From Coprococcus comes ATCC 27758 (GTDB lineage Bacteria; Bacillota; Clostridia; Lachnospirales; Lachnospiraceae), in NCBI RefSeq assembly GCF_025149785.1, contig NZ_CP102277.1, positions 2,852,001 through 2,916,000 on the forward strand: DNA of 64,000 bases, given 5' to 3'. Numbering within the stretch: the first letter of the stretch is position 1; each line of letters starts with the position of its first letter. The translations under genes and the position numbers were made by a program. The notes beneath the pieces are model-generated. The model saw only the letters and a list, made by a program, of their open reading frames with translations, was not told the DNA's origin and made no database searches. Below, piece after piece: positions 43,537-53,249 of this stretch.

Positions 43537-44757
43537 CTACTCCAGATCAATCTTCTCCTGCAATACCACACAGCCTGCCATATCACCAATAACATTTACA
43601 CAGGTTGCTCCCATATCGCAAAGCGTATTGATACTGATATAAACGCCCATAACACCTGCCGGAAGTCCTGCCATCGTAGCAAGTGCCGCAAAGGATGCGA
43701 TCGCACCTCCCGGGATTCCCGGTGTACCGACTGACAGAAGCACATTTGCCAGAAGGATAATTATCATCATCGATACACTGACATTGACACCACATGCATT
43801 TGCAAAGAACATGATCATGAATGACATAACGATTGAAACGGCATCCATATTGACCGTTGCTCCAAGCGGAATTGCAATACTGGAAATCTGGTTGGAAACA
43901 CCAAGTTCATTCTCCACACAACTCTTACTGATCGGAATGGTTGCCGAGCTTGAACAGGTTCCGAATGCATTCAGTGCTGCCGGCATGATCGCGCGGAAAA
44001 ACTTGAACGGACTTGTCTTTCCAAGAAATTTTACTGCACCGCCGTACACAATAAATGCAAATCCATAAAATGCAACATACAGAATGATCAGCTGTGTTGC
44101 CAGTGATACGATCGTACTCGTTCCATTTGCTTCTACAACCGGAACAATGGTACAAAATACACCGATCGGTGTAAAATACATAACAGTACTGATTACCTTC
44201 AGACACACCTCGTTACAGGAATCAATCACCTTTAATAATGGCTCTCCCTTTTCTCCGATCGCAATCAGAGTAAATCCGACAATCAGTGCAAACATCAGAA
44301 CCTGAAGCATATTCCCCTCTGCAAATGCAGCAACCGGGTTGGACGGGATCAGTTCTTTTACCGTATCCAGAATACTGTTCATCTTTGTTGCCTGAATATC
44401 GGATGTCGCCATCTCAAAGCTGACACCTTTTCCAAGGTGGATCAGTCTCGGAATCACCAGTCCTACAAAGCTTGCAATTACAGTTGTTGCAAGAAAGAAC
44501 AGCATGGCCGCACCGGTGATCTTTCCTGTTGTTTTTGCACTTCCGATGCCTGTAATTCCCATGACGATCGAACAGAACACCATCGGGAAGATCATCATAT
44601 TCAGCGCATTCATATAAATGCTTCCCAGCACACTTGTTGTTGTGAGAATAATTTCAAATCTTCCTGCCAGGAAAAGTCCTGTCAGGATTCCAAGTATCAA
44701 TCCTGTAAATATCGCACCGGTGATATGTTTCCGGTACCATTGATAAAAATTCTTCAT
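43537..44757 (-). CDS. Dicarboxylate/amino acid:cation symporter (DAACS)
   Basis: A 406-residue protein with eight helices and two re-entrant loops. Motifs: NAFGTCSSSATIPISKSCVE (serine-rich loop), GATVNMDAVSIVMSFMIMFF, GTPGIPGGAIASFAALATMA, GVYISINTLCDMGATCVNVI. It takes up glutamate, aspartate, serine or C4-dicarboxylates with sodium or protons. The ATG at 44757 follows AAGGAG by seven bases; the longer reading adds 16 residues with no site. Single-gene unit with its own promoter. Confidence 0.9.
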   Translation of the reverse strand: MKNFYQWYRKHITGAIFTGLILGILTGLFLAGRFEIILTTTSVLGSIYMNALNMMIFPMVFCSIVMGITGIGSAKTTGKITGAAMLFFLATTVIASFVGLVIPRLIHLGKGVSFEMATSDIQATKMNSILDTVKELIPSNPVAAFAEGNMLQVLMFALIVGFTLIAIGEKGEPLLKVIDSCNEVCLKVISTVMYFTPIGVFCTIVPVVEANGTSTIVSLATQLIILYVAFYGFAFIVYGGAVKFLGKTSPFKFFRAIMPAALNAFGTCSSSATIPISKSCVENELGVSNQISSIAIPLGATVNMDAVSIVMSFMIMFFANACGVNVSVSMMIIILLANVLLSVGTPGIPGGAIASFAALATMAGLPAGVMGVYISINTLCDMGATCVNVIGDMAGCVVLQEKIDLE

Positions 44758-44818
44758 CTGTACTCTCCTTACCTTTTCTTGCACAAATCTCTCAAATCCG
44801 TACATTTTTAACCAGATA

Positions 44819-44847
44819 AGTGTATAATAAATTTTTTCTCACGTCAA
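44819..44847 (-). promoter_or_regulatory. Promoter of the dicarboxylate symporter gene
   Basis: Minus-strand TTGACG (44842-44847), 17 bp, TACACT (44819-44824). Confidence 0.65.
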
Positions 44848-44911
44848 CAATTGATAATTTTAAAACTTTACTACTGTAAATCCGGATTTCGTCACCTGCT
44901 TTTCACTCTTT

Positions 44912-46015
44912 CTATATTTTCCGCACTGAATTTCCATCTCTAATCTTTACAGGAAACCGGTACGAATAATTTTTCTGCTGCCATTCCGGATCCTCCATCA
45001 TCCGCAGAAGATGTTTTGCTGTGATACGTCCAAGCTGATACTTTGGATGCACCGCTGTCACCAGCTGGATACTGGTACTCGAATCCTGAAGCTCTGCATC
45101 ATCAAAAGATACCAGTGAAATGTCCTCCGGCACATGCAGTCCTCTCTCTTCCAGGAACTCCATGTAATAATCCGCCACCTCATCATTGTAGACCATCATC
45201 GCCGTACAATCCTTCGTCCGTCTGTACATCCTAAGCAGTCCCTTTTTGCTCAGTTTCTCCTCCATATCCTTCGTCGAATACCAACGAATACAGTCATCAT
45301 CAAATTTCACGCCGTAATCTGACAGGCACTGAACAAATCCTTTGTACCGCTCAATCCCCTGCCTGTCATCATACTTGAAGATTCCGCCAATCCTTCGGTG
45401 CCCGTTCTCGATCAGAATCCTGGTCAACTCGTAAGCTGATCTGGAATCCGACATTTCTACACTGTCAAATGGCATATTTTCATAATGATTGTGGATAAAC
45501 AGTGTCGGAATATTTCTTCTTTTGATTTCTTTATAAAGACGAATGTTTGGATTTGGAAATGCCGATCTCGATCCTTCAATGATCAGACCACTGACGTTTC
45601 CTTTGAGCAGACCTTCCAGATAAATCGCCTCATCATTCAGGCGGTTCTTCGTTACCGCAACCTCAATTCCATATCCTTTTTCTGTCAGCGAAGCTTCAAT
45701 CCCGTCGTATACCCGCGGAAACAGATAATCAGAATAATAGCTCAAAAGAAGACCTATTTGTGGTCTTTCTCCATTTACTCCACTGCTGTCATAAGAAACA
45801 TAGGTTCCGCTTCCCCTCACACGGGTAATCAGACCTTCTTCCTCCAGTTGCCGCAATGCAGTCCTTACCGTCTGCCTGGAATATCCAAACTTCTTCTGAA
45901 GGCTTGCCTCTGACGGAAATTTATCCATATTTTTAATCACACCACTGGTGATCAGTGTGTGTGCCCAATTATATAATTTTTGGTATTTAAGTCCTTCCTG
46001 TTCTGTCTTATGCAT
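44912..46015 (-). CDS. AraR-like repressor (GntR HTH with LacI-type sensor domain)
   Basis: A 367-residue protein. The first ~75 residues are a GntR winged helix (DKFPSEASLQKKFGYSRQTV, RTALRQLEEEGLITRVRGSG), then a periplasmic-binding-protein-like sensor (PQIGLLLSYYSDYLFPRVYD, GLIIEGSRS, NENGHRRIG-type block ILIENGHRRIGGIF, and DISLVSFDDAEL). This is the AraR architecture, a sugar-responsive repressor. It closes the sugar ABC operon, so it likely senses the transported sugar. ATG at 46015 has a GGAG site; a longer reading has none. Confidence 0.87.
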   Translation of the reverse strand: MHKTEQEGLKYQKLYNWAHTLITSGVIKNMDKFPSEASLQKKFGYSRQTVRTALRQLEEEGLITRVRGSGTYVSYDSSGVNGERPQIGLLLSYYSDYLFPRVYDGIEASLTEKGYGIEVAVTKNRLNDEAIYLEGLLKGNVSGLIIEGSRSAFPNPNIRLYKEIKRRNIPTLFIHNHYENMPFDSVEMSDSRSAYELTRILIENGHRRIGGIFKYDDRQGIERYKGFVQCLSDYGVKFDDDCIRWYSTKDMEEKLSKKGLLRMYRRTKDCTAMMVYNDEVADYYMEFLEERGLHVPEDISLVSFDDAELQDSSTSIQLVTAVHPKYQLGRITAKHLLRMMEDPEWQQKNYSYRFPVKIRDGNSVRKI

Positions 46016-46113
46016 AAACTCTCCATTTCTGCCACATAGACCAAAAATCAGGATCCGCAATCTTATTTGGACTGCAAATCCTGACTTTCGATCTGTATAC
46101 ATCCGGAAAATTC

Positions 46114-46129
46114 TTCTCGTAAACGAGAA
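46114..46129 (-). terminator. Small hairpin between sugar permease and AraR-like gene
   Basis: TTCTCG/CGAGAA with a TAAA loop, followed on the minus strand by GAATTTTCC. Weak; may reduce but not abolish read-through into the regulator. Confidence 0.35.
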
Positions 46130-46155
46130 CTGTCAGTTCCCCACTATGTAAATTA

Positions 46156-47127
46156 TTATTTGATTACCTGGATAGATTCTCTGTCTGCGAATACTGCCAC
46201 GAAGATCAGGAATACAACACCCTGAATGAGCTGCATCATCTGTGTTGTGAATCCCATCATTGTCAGTCCACTGTTCAGTACGATGTACAGTAAAGATCCA
46301 ACAACAATATTTTCAAAACGAACCTTTGCGCCACCGGAAATCGGCATACCACCTAATACCAGCGCGATCAGAATCTGTGTTTCCAGCTGGTTACCACCTG
46401 AAGATGTAACCGATCCGACTTTGATTACATTGATAAATGCTGCAAATCCTGTAATTGCACCTGCAAGTACATAGATGAGGAATTTCATCTTATCTGTACG
46501 GATACCAGAGAACATTGCTGCTTTTTCACCGGCTCCGATTGCTTTCAGATAAGTTCCGAACTTTGTATAACGGAATGCAATGAATCCAATAATCAAAATA
46601 ACTACCGTACATGCAATCTTAAGTCCTGTACTGTCATAGTTGATCAGTTTTGCAGAACCCGCAACAGGTGCATTTGTTGTAAAGTATTTGATAAATCCAC
46701 GGAATAAGAACATGGTACAAATTGTAACAATGAAGGATTTAATCTTACGGAATACATAGAAGTAACCATTCAGAGCTCCAATTGCCGCACCAGATGCAAT
46801 GCCACCGATAATTGCGAGTGGAATGCTTTTCTGTGAAAGAATACATACAACGATGGATGAAATACCGAGGATAGATCCCTGAGAGAAATCCAGACCTCCC
46901 ATTGTCATAATGAAGAAAACACCCATAGCTGCAATCATAGTTACATATACCTGTGAAAGTACCAGTGACATATTTCCCATCATACGGAAATCTGTCAGGA
47001 CATTGAATAACAGGAAAATAACAACCAATCCTACGATTGGCAGGAGCGAACGAATTAAGGCCATTTTAGATGCCTTTTTCAGCTGCTGCTCTTTATCATT
47101 TGTTTTTGCACTTACTTGACTTCCCAT
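46156..47127 (-). CDS. Sugar ABC transporter permease (second)
   Basis: A 323-residue BPD_transp_2 (RbsC/XylH type) permease: GVFFIMTMGGLDFSQGSILG, CTMFLFRGFIKYFTTN, FRYTKFGTYLKAIGAGEKAA and LGGMPISGGAKVRFENIVVG. It forms the channel with the 48657-49607 permease. Eleven bases separate it from the ATPase gene. Sugar identity unknown. Confidence 0.87.
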   Translation of the reverse strand: MGSQVSAKTNDKEQQLKKASKMALIRSLLPIVGLVVIFLLFNVLTDFRMMGNMSLVLSQVYVTMIAAMGVFFIMTMGGLDFSQGSILGISSIVVCILSQKSIPLAIIGGIASGAAIGALNGYFYVFRKIKSFIVTICTMFLFRGFIKYFTTNAPVAGSAKLINYDSTGLKIACTVVILIIGFIAFRYTKFGTYLKAIGAGEKAAMFSGIRTDKMKFLIYVLAGAITGFAAFINVIKVGSVTSSGGNQLETQILIALVLGGMPISGGAKVRFENIVVGSLLYIVLNSGLTMMGFTTQMMQLIQGVVFLIFVAVFADRESIQVIK

Positions 47128-47137
47128 AGCTGCCTCC

Positions 47138-48637
47138 TTATACCATCATAGAAATAAGACCGTTTTCATCAAGGTTCTTATCTCTATCCAGCTGACCACT
47201 GATTTTTCCATCTTTCATAATTACGATACGGTCGCACATACCGATCAGCTCCATCAGCTCTTCCGAAATCATGATAATGGATTTTCCATTCTTTCTCATC
47301 TGATTCATTAACTGGTAAATATCCTGTTTAACTTTGATATCAATACCACGTGTCGGGCTGTCCAGTACAACAATGTCAGAATCTTTTCCGATCCATCTTG
47401 CAAGAACGACTTTCTGTTTGTTACCACCTGAAAGATTTGATACAAACTGGTTTACATCTACCATCTTTACAGACATCTGTTTTGCATATTTGTCTGCAAA
47501 TTCTTTACGCTTCTTATCACTTAAAAGATGTGACTTTCCTGCCAGTTCATCCAGTGATGGGAGGCAGATATTGTCTCCGATACTCTGATTCAGAACAACA
47601 GATTCATTATCACGGTCTTTTGATGTGTACGCAATGCTGTGTTTGATCGCAGTCGGAATATCATTAATCTGTGTTCCATCTGCCAGTGTTACGCTACCTG
47701 TACGGTCATAAGATGCACCGAAAATAGCTTTTCCGATTTCATGCATACCAGATTCTGAAAGTCCACCGAATCCAAGGATTTCACCTTTATGAAGATCAAA
47801 TGTTACATCTTCGATCAATCCAGGAACAGTAACATTCTTTACTGATAATACAACTTCGTCAGATACTTTTTCACCATAATCTGCACGATAATAATCACCT
47901 GTTACTTCACGTCCTACCATCAGCTTCTTCAGATCATCTTCTGTTACATCTTTACTCTTAACGGTATCGATGTAAACACCATCTCGAAGAATTGTGATTG
48001 TATCAGACTTGTCAAGAATTTCCGGAAGGTCATGAGAAATGAAAATAACTGTATTTCCACTCTTTTTGATTCTTTCCATATGTTTGTAAAGCTCTTCACG
48101 TCCTTCCTGTGAAAGAGCAGTTGTTGTCTCATCAATAACAACAATCTTCGGATCAAAGTATGTAGCCTTTACAATCTCAACCAGCTTACGGTCTTCAAAA
48201 TTGTAATGATCGATCATATCAGCTGCTTTGATTCTGTCAAAACCATATTTCTTTAAAAGCTCTGTTGCTTTCTTGTTCATAGCATTTGTATTTTTAATTC
48301 CAAAATGTACGAACTGATCCTCATGTCCAAGGAAAATATTCTCTGCAACTGTAAGCCCTGACAGAGTTCCAAGTTCCTGTACGATGATAGATACACCTTC
48401 ATTATTTGCTTCTACCTGATTCTTCGGATGGATTTCTTTTCCGTCCAGAATGAACTGTCCGCTTCCAATGCTGTAGATACCGGTCAGCATGTTGGTCAGA
48501 GTTGATTTACCAGAACCATTTTCTCCGATCAGTGCATGAACCTCTCCTTTATTTACATTGAAGGATACATTCTGAACTGCTTTTGTAATACCGAAGTTTT
48601 TACAAAGATTTTTTACCTGTAATCTTACTTCACTCAT
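47138..48637 (-). CDS. Sugar ABC transporter ATPase (two nucleotide-binding domains)
   Basis: A 499-residue RbsA/MglA-type ATPase. First half: Walker A GENGSGKST (38-46), YNFEDRKLVEIVKATYFDPK as signature region and VVIDETTTALSQEG. Second half: signature LSGGNKQKVVLARWIGKDSD and VVLDSPTRGIDIKVKQ, where Ser stands in place of the catalytic Glu of Walker B. Such asymmetry is common in these double ATPases, leaving the first site as the likely hydrolytic one. It energises uptake by the two permeases. Confidence 0.9.
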   Translation of the reverse strand: MSEVRLQVKNLCKNFGITKAVQNVSFNVNKGEVHALIGENGSGKSTLTNMLTGIYSIGSGQFILDGKEIHPKNQVEANNEGVSIIVQELGTLSGLTVAENIFLGHEDQFVHFGIKNTNAMNKKATELLKKYGFDRIKAADMIDHYNFEDRKLVEIVKATYFDPKIVVIDETTTALSQEGREELYKHMERIKKSGNTVIFISHDLPEILDKSDTITILRDGVYIDTVKSKDVTEDDLKKLMVGREVTGDYYRADYGEKVSDEVVLSVKNVTVPGLIEDVTFDLHKGEILGFGGLSESGMHEIGKAIFGASYDRTGSVTLADGTQINDIPTAIKHSIAYTSKDRDNESVVLNQSIGDNICLPSLDELAGKSHLLSDKKRKEFADKYAKQMSVKMVDVNQFVSNLSGGNKQKVVLARWIGKDSDIVVLDSPTRGIDIKVKQDIYQLMNQMRKNGKSIIMISEELMELIGMCDRIVIMKDGKISGQLDRDKNLDENGLISMMV

Positions 48638-48656
48638 TGCTGTCTTCCTCCCTTCA

Positions 48657-49607
48657 TTACTTGACGATTTCGCCCTTAGTAGCCTTTGTTGTCACAGTAA
48701 TGATAATAAGCAGTGCAAGTCCTGTGATAACATCCTGAATTGCAGTCGGTGCTCCGAGAGCAATGAAACCGAAGAAAATGATGTTGATTACGAACTCACC
48801 GATGATGATTGCCGGAAGCGGCATTCCGTATTTCTTAAATGCAAGGCCGAAGAAACATCCCATGGTCGGAACGAAGTTTCGGCTCATAGATGCCATTCCG
48901 GTAACAGCTACCATAGATGAACCATAGCTGATTGTCAGGATTGCCATAACCCCAAGGAACGCACCACTTAAGATAAATGCAAGTACTTTATATTTATTTA
49001 CGTTAATACCCATATTCTTTGCAACGAATTCATCACTTCCGATTGCATAGGTATAAGTTCCGATTTTAGTATAGTTTAAGAATATGTAAGCTACTACACA
49101 AGCCACTAATGCAAGAATAATATCCCATGGCATCTGACCAAATGCACGAATATTTGCCGGAAGCGTCTGCTCAACACCGCCTGCAATATAGTTTGCGATT
49201 GACTCATAAATAAGAGCCAGACCGGTTGTTACGATCATTGATGGAATACGAAGCTTTACATAGAAGATACCGTTCAGTATTCCAACGATTGCGCCTGTAA
49301 GAACGCATCCAATAATAAGTCCCAAATAGCCCATGTTGAATCTGGTTGCAAATACACATCCAACAATTGCGGAAAGCATGATGTTTGCACCAATTGAGAA
49401 ATCGAACATTCCCATTACCATTACAAAATAAAAACCAACTGCACCTACGGTAGCAATCAGGCTCGCCTGAAAGTAATTGAGCATATTGGAAAAGGAACCG
49501 AAGTTATGTGGTGTCAAGATTTTAAAGATCAGCCAGGAAAGTACGACCAGACCGATTAAGATCAGATATCCCATCACTTTCCCTGAAAGTTTTTTACTAG
49601 TGCCCAT
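48657..49607 (-). CDS. Sugar ABC transporter permease (first)
   Basis: A 316-residue BPD_transp_2 permease: GAVGFYFVMVMGMFDFSIGA, NGIFYVKLRIPSMIVTTGLA, YTKIGTYTYAIGSDEFVAKN, and GSSMVAVTGMASMSRNFVP. Divergent from the second permease, so the channel is probably a heterodimer, unlike ribose systems that use one permease. It follows the binding protein by 102 bases. Confidence 0.87.
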   Translation of the reverse strand: MGTSKKLSGKVMGYLILIGLVVLSWLIFKILTPHNFGSFSNMLNYFQASLIATVGAVGFYFVMVMGMFDFSIGANIMLSAIVGCVFATRFNMGYLGLIIGCVLTGAIVGILNGIFYVKLRIPSMIVTTGLALIYESIANYIAGGVEQTLPANIRAFGQMPWDIILALVACVVAYIFLNYTKIGTYTYAIGSDEFVAKNMGINVNKYKVLAFILSGAFLGVMAILTISYGSSMVAVTGMASMSRNFVPTMGCFFGLAFKKYGMPLPAIIIGEFVINIIFFGFIALGAPTAIQDVITGLALLIIITVTTKATKGEIVK

Positions 49608-49709
49608 ATTATCTACCTCTTCATAATTGTCATTTCTGATTTAGAAAAGGTGGCATCGCCTTTGCGACGTCACCCTTTCTGAGTTAATAGTCGTTACTAT
49701 TTGTCTATC

Positions 49710-50870
49710 CTAGTTACCTGCACGTGATGCTGCATCTTCAATAGATAACTTAGCAGCTGTTGCCTTTAAGTCTTCCATGCTGAGTTTAGACATATCAACC
49801 AGTTCTTCATCTGTGTATGGAAGCTGGTCTACGAAATATTTCTCATATGCTTTGTAGTCATCTGGTGATGATACATACAGATATGGGAATGGAACATCTT
49901 CGAATTTGCCACCGAAGTCTTTGTAGTTTCCTTTGATTGCATTGTAAACCATCATGAAGGAAATCAGCGGGTCACAGTAATGTCCGCCAGATTCACCAGC
50001 CATAGATCCATTTTCAAGTCTTTCTCCAAGGTCTGGGAGGAAGTCTGTAGAAACGATATCAATATCACTTGTCTTGCCTGCACGTTCAACTGCTGCGATT
50101 GCTCCCTGAAGTGGATCTCCACCACCACCAGCTGGGATCAGTGCATCAAGATCTGGATCTGCTGCCATTAAAGCTTCTGCTGCTTTTGATCCACCTTCTG
50201 AAGTTGTACCTGCATACTGTGGTTCAGAAAGAGTTGCCTTATCGTTCGGGTTTTCTTTATTCCATTTTTCAACGCCTGCTTTGTAACCTTCCCATCTTCC
50301 AAGCCATGTAGCATCTCCCTGCTCCCAGCCAATAAGACCGATGTTACGATCTCCTTTTTCAAGAAGGATGTTTACAAGTTCTTCACCGTTTGCCGGTTCA
50401 TCTTCATGTACAGCTCCGATGTAGTAATCAGAATCTTTAGCTACCTGATAAATATCTGCGCTGTTCTCTTCACTGATCACACGGAAGAACTGTGCAAGAT
50501 AAACTTTGTTGTCATTACATGTCTTGATAGCAGATGTCATTTCTGTATCAGATGAGTTACAGATGATGATTCCCTGGCATCCTGCTGCTGCAAGCTGTTC
50601 TACAGATGCTGTAACTTTTTCAGAAACATGTCCCTGGTCAACATACTGTACTTCGACATCAAGAGCTTTTGCTGCTTCATCAAGGATCTTCTTACACTGT
50701 GATCCAAGTACGTCTGTTGAAGACCAAATAGAAACACCAATTTTGATCTTGCCTGATTTTGAAGCACTCTTGTCAGAAGATCCACTTCCACTACCACCAC
50801 ATGCTGCAAGTCCGACTACCATTGTAGCTGCCATTGTAGCTGCTGTTACTTTTTTGAAAACTTTTTTCAT
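49710..50870 (-). CDS. Sugar-binding lipoprotein of ABC transporter
   Basis: A 386-residue protein with a lipoprotein signal (MKKVFKKVTAATMAATMVVG, lipobox LAAC, Cys24) and a RbsB/XylF-type binding domain: KIKIGVSIWSSTDVLGSQCK, GCQGIIICNSSDTEM, DRNIGLIGWEQGDATWLGRW, PDLDALIPAGGGGDPLQGAI, SDIDIVSTDFLPDLGERLEN. It catches the sugar outside the membrane for the downstream importer. First gene of the operon, with a strong promoter and repeats upstream. The sugar cannot be told from sequence. Confidence 0.87.
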   Translation of the reverse strand: MKKVFKKVTAATMAATMVVGLAACGGSGSGSSDKSASKSGKIKIGVSIWSSTDVLGSQCKKILDEAAKALDVEVQYVDQGHVSEKVTASVEQLAAAGCQGIIICNSSDTEMTSAIKTCNDNKVYLAQFFRVISEENSADIYQVAKDSDYYIGAVHEDEPANGEELVNILLEKGDRNIGLIGWEQGDATWLGRWEGYKAGVEKWNKENPNDKATLSEPQYAGTTSEGGSKAAEALMAADPDLDALIPAGGGGDPLQGAIAAVERAGKTSDIDIVSTDFLPDLGERLENGSMAGESGGHYCDPLISFMMVYNAIKGNYKDFGGKFEDVPFPYLYVSSPDDYKAYEKYFVDQLPYTDEELVDMSKLSMEDLKATAAKLSIEDAASRAGN

Positions 50871-50905
50871 ATCTTCTCCTCCATCTCCGTTTTCTTGATG
50901 ATTTG

Positions 50906-50971
50906 ATTATATTATTTGAGTCTGTGCTTTTCAAGAAAATACAAGAAAGTTTTTGTTCAAAGTTGTATTTT
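50906..50971 (-). promoter_or_regulatory. Promoter and inverted TTGTATTTT repeats of the sugar ABC operon
   Basis: Minus-strand TTGAAA (50929-50934), 17 bp, TATAAT (50906-50911). Directly upstream, AAAATACAA (50936-50944) and TTGTATTTT (50963-50971) form a perfect 9-bp inverted repeat, with a third TGTATTTT just beyond. A further dyad TTGTAT-N9-ATACAA lies at 51127-51147. These are candidate AraR-like repressor sites. The rest of 50975-51260 is AT-rich with no gene seen. Confidence 0.55.
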
Positions 50972-51266
50972 AAACGTGTATTTTATCCACCAAAAATGTA
51001 ATGTTTTTATTCATTTTGTGCATTATGTCCTTATAGTGATCGTTTTTTTTCAGTGAAAACTAGATTTTTGTGCGTTATGTGTAAAATTTTCATGAACTGA
51101 CAATACAACTTTCATTTTCTCTATACTTGTATTGTAAATGTATACAAATCACATGATTACATACCTTTTTTTCTTTTTTGATATTATACATACACAGCCT
51201 TAATCCTTCCTTAAAAATTTATAGATTTTATGCATTATGCACAGCTTATTTCTTTTTATTATCCAC

Positions 51267-51317
51267 TTGACATAAGTCCGAATTCAGACTACAATATATC
51301 GAGTACGATTTCAGACT
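51267..51317 (+). promoter_or_regulatory. Promoter and operator of the marR-MATE operon
   Basis: TTGACA (51267-51272), 17 bp, TACAAT (51290-51295). The spacer holds the 16-bp imperfect palindrome AGTCCGAATTCAGACT (51275-51290), and its half TTCAGACT returns at 51310-51317. This is well placed for autorepression by the MarR protein. Confidence 0.65.
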
Positions 51318-51367
51318 TACTATCATCTGATTTCGAAATCTACATAATTATTTAAATGAGGTGAACC

Positions 51368-51829
51368 ATGAGCACGGATTCTACTGTACTTATCAGCAAA
51401 TATTTAAAAGAATACAATCACATATATAAAGAAGCAAATGAAATTTACCACGAAGCTGCCCGCAGACTGCATCTGTCAGACAGCGCTTTTGAGATTTTCT
51501 ATACAATTTTTGAAATGGGCGATAACTGCCTGCAGCGTGATATCTGCAAAGCTTCCTGCATGCCAAAGCAGACGGTTAATTCATCTATACGAAAACTGCA
51601 GACCGACGGTTATCTTACCCTCTCACCCGGAAAAGGACGAAGTATGCATATCCATCTTACAGCTTCCGGCAAGAAGCTTATTCAGGAAAAACTGCTTCCT
51701 CTCATCCAGATTGAAAATGATACTTTAGCTTCTTTCAGTCCCGAAGAATGTGAACAGCTTCTGCGCCTGAATGCCAAATATAATCAGACCTTACGTTCTA
51801 GGCTTTCTAACCTTGAGGAGGATCTATAA
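51368..51829 (+). CDS. MarR-family transcriptional regulator
   Basis: A 153-residue winged-helix protein: LSDSAFEIFYTIFEMGDNCL, QRDICKASCMPKQTVNSSIR (recognition helix), KLQTDGYLTLSPGKGRSMHI (wing), then LTASGKKLIQEKLLPLIQIE and a dimerisation helix. It probably represses itself and the MATE gene two bases downstream, like the MepR-MepA pair. ATG follows GAGGTGAACC. Ligand unknown; exporter substrates often serve as inducers. Confidence 0.9.
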   Translation: MSTDSTVLISKYLKEYNHIYKEANEIYHEAARRLHLSDSAFEIFYTIFEMGDNCLQRDICKASCMPKQTVNSSIRKLQTDGYLTLSPGKGRSMHIHLTASGKKLIQEKLLPLIQIENDTLASFSPEECEQLLRLNAKYNQTLRSRLSNLEEDL

Positions 51830-51831
51830 CT

Positions 51832-53163
51832 ATGAAAATTCAATTATCCGAACACTTTACTTATAAAAAACTTCTACAATTTGTGTTTCCTTCTATTATA
51901 ATGATGATCTTCACATCCATTTACAGTGTGGTTGACGGACTTTTTGTCTCCAACTTTGTTGGAAAAAGCGCTTTTGCAGCGGTTAATCTGATCATGCCTT
52001 TCCTGATGGGCATCAGCGCTCTCGGCTTCATGATCGGAACCGGCGGTAGTGCCATTGTTGCAAAGACGCTTGGTGAAGGAAAGATCGAAAATGCCAATGA
52101 GTATTTTTCCATGCTCGTCTATATCACTGCTATCGGAGGAATCATTATCGCAATCCTGAGTATGTTCCTTGTAAAACCGGTTGCCATTTTATTCGGTGCA
52201 AGCGGTACTCTTCTTGACAACTGCATTTTATATGGACGCATTCTTTGCATTTCGCTGCCTGCTTTTATGCTGCAGAATGTATTTCAGAGCTTTTTTGTAA
52301 CTGCCGAAAAGCCACATCTGGGACTTCGCGTGATCGTGATCGCCGGTGTGACCAATATGGTTCTCGACTTTTTATTTGTAGCTGTATTCCACCTCGGACT
52401 TCCAGGTGCAGGCTTTGCAACTGTATGCGGAGAGTTTATCGGAGGGCTTTTCCCGTTATTCTACTTTGGACGGAAAAATTCCAGCTTATTAAAGCTTGGA
52501 AAAACACATTTTCATGGCAGAATCTTATTAAAGACCTGTACCAATGGCTCGTCCGAGCTTATGACCAATCTTTCCAGCTCTGTTGTAAATGCTCTTTATA
52601 ATATGCAGCTCATGAAATTTGCCGGTGAAGACGGCGTTGCAGCTTACGGAACGATCATGTATGTCAATTTTATCTTTGTTTCGATCTTCTTTGGTTATGC
52701 GATTGGAAGTGCCCCGATCGTCAGCTATCACTACGGTGCCAACAATCAGGATGAACTAAAGAATCTTTTCCACAAGAGTATCCGGCTGATTGGAACCTGG
52801 GCTGTTTCCTTATTTATCATCGCGCAGCTCATCGCAACACCACTCGCCACATTGTTTGTCGGTTATGACCAGGCGCTTTTTGAACTGACACGCAGTGGCT
52901 TCCGTCTGTACAGCTTTGCGTTCCTGATCAACGGGTTCAATATTTATGGTTCTGCATTTTTTACCGCATTGAACAACGGTCTGCTCTCTGCGCTGATCTC
53001 GTTTCTCAGAACACTGGTTTTCCAGATGGCAGTGGTTCTGCTACTTCCACTGCTTCTCGGGATCAACGGAGTCTGGTGCTCGGTTGCAATTGCTGAACTT
53101 TTAACTTTATGCGTTACCGGAACTTTTATCGTCCTGAAACGTAATATTTATCATTATTTATGA
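51832..53163 (+). CDS. MATE family efflux transporter (MepA-like)
   Basis: A 443-residue protein with twelve helices in two homologous halves: FPSIIMMIFTSIYSVVDGLF, AFAAVNLIMPFLMGISALGF, GTGGSAIVAKTLGEGKIENA, then GSAPIVSYHYGANNQDELKN in the second half. The N-terminal SVVDGLFVSNFVG block is typical of MepA-type MATE pumps, which extrude cationic drugs using sodium or protons. SD AGGAGG; a terminator follows at 53202-53220. Confidence 0.9.
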   Translation: MKIQLSEHFTYKKLLQFVFPSIIMMIFTSIYSVVDGLFVSNFVGKSAFAAVNLIMPFLMGISALGFMIGTGGSAIVAKTLGEGKIENANEYFSMLVYITAIGGIIIAILSMFLVKPVAILFGASGTLLDNCILYGRILCISLPAFMLQNVFQSFFVTAEKPHLGLRVIVIAGVTNMVLDFLFVAVFHLGLPGAGFATVCGEFIGGLFPLFYFGRKNSSLLKLGKTHFHGRILLKTCTNGSSELMTNLSSSVVNALYNMQLMKFAGEDGVAAYGTIMYVNFIFVSIFFGYAIGSAPIVSYHYGANNQDELKNLFHKSIRLIGTWAVSLFIIAQLIATPLATLFVGYDQALFELTRSGFRLYSFAFLINGFNIYGSAFFTALNNGLLSALISFLRTLVFQMAVVLLLPLLLGINGVWCSVAIAELLTLCVTGTFIVLKRNIYHYL

Positions 53164-53201
53164 ACTACTCGGCAACTAAGTTACCAGAGCATCTGAATTT
53201 T

Positions 53202-53221
53202 GGCGGGATACCGCCTTTTTT
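53202..53221 (+). terminator. Terminator after MATE gene
   Basis: GGCGG-GATA-CCGCC hairpin followed by T6, 39 bases after the stop. Confidence 0.88.
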
Positions 53222-53249
53222 CAGGGTGCCGTTGCTAGAATCAAACTTT

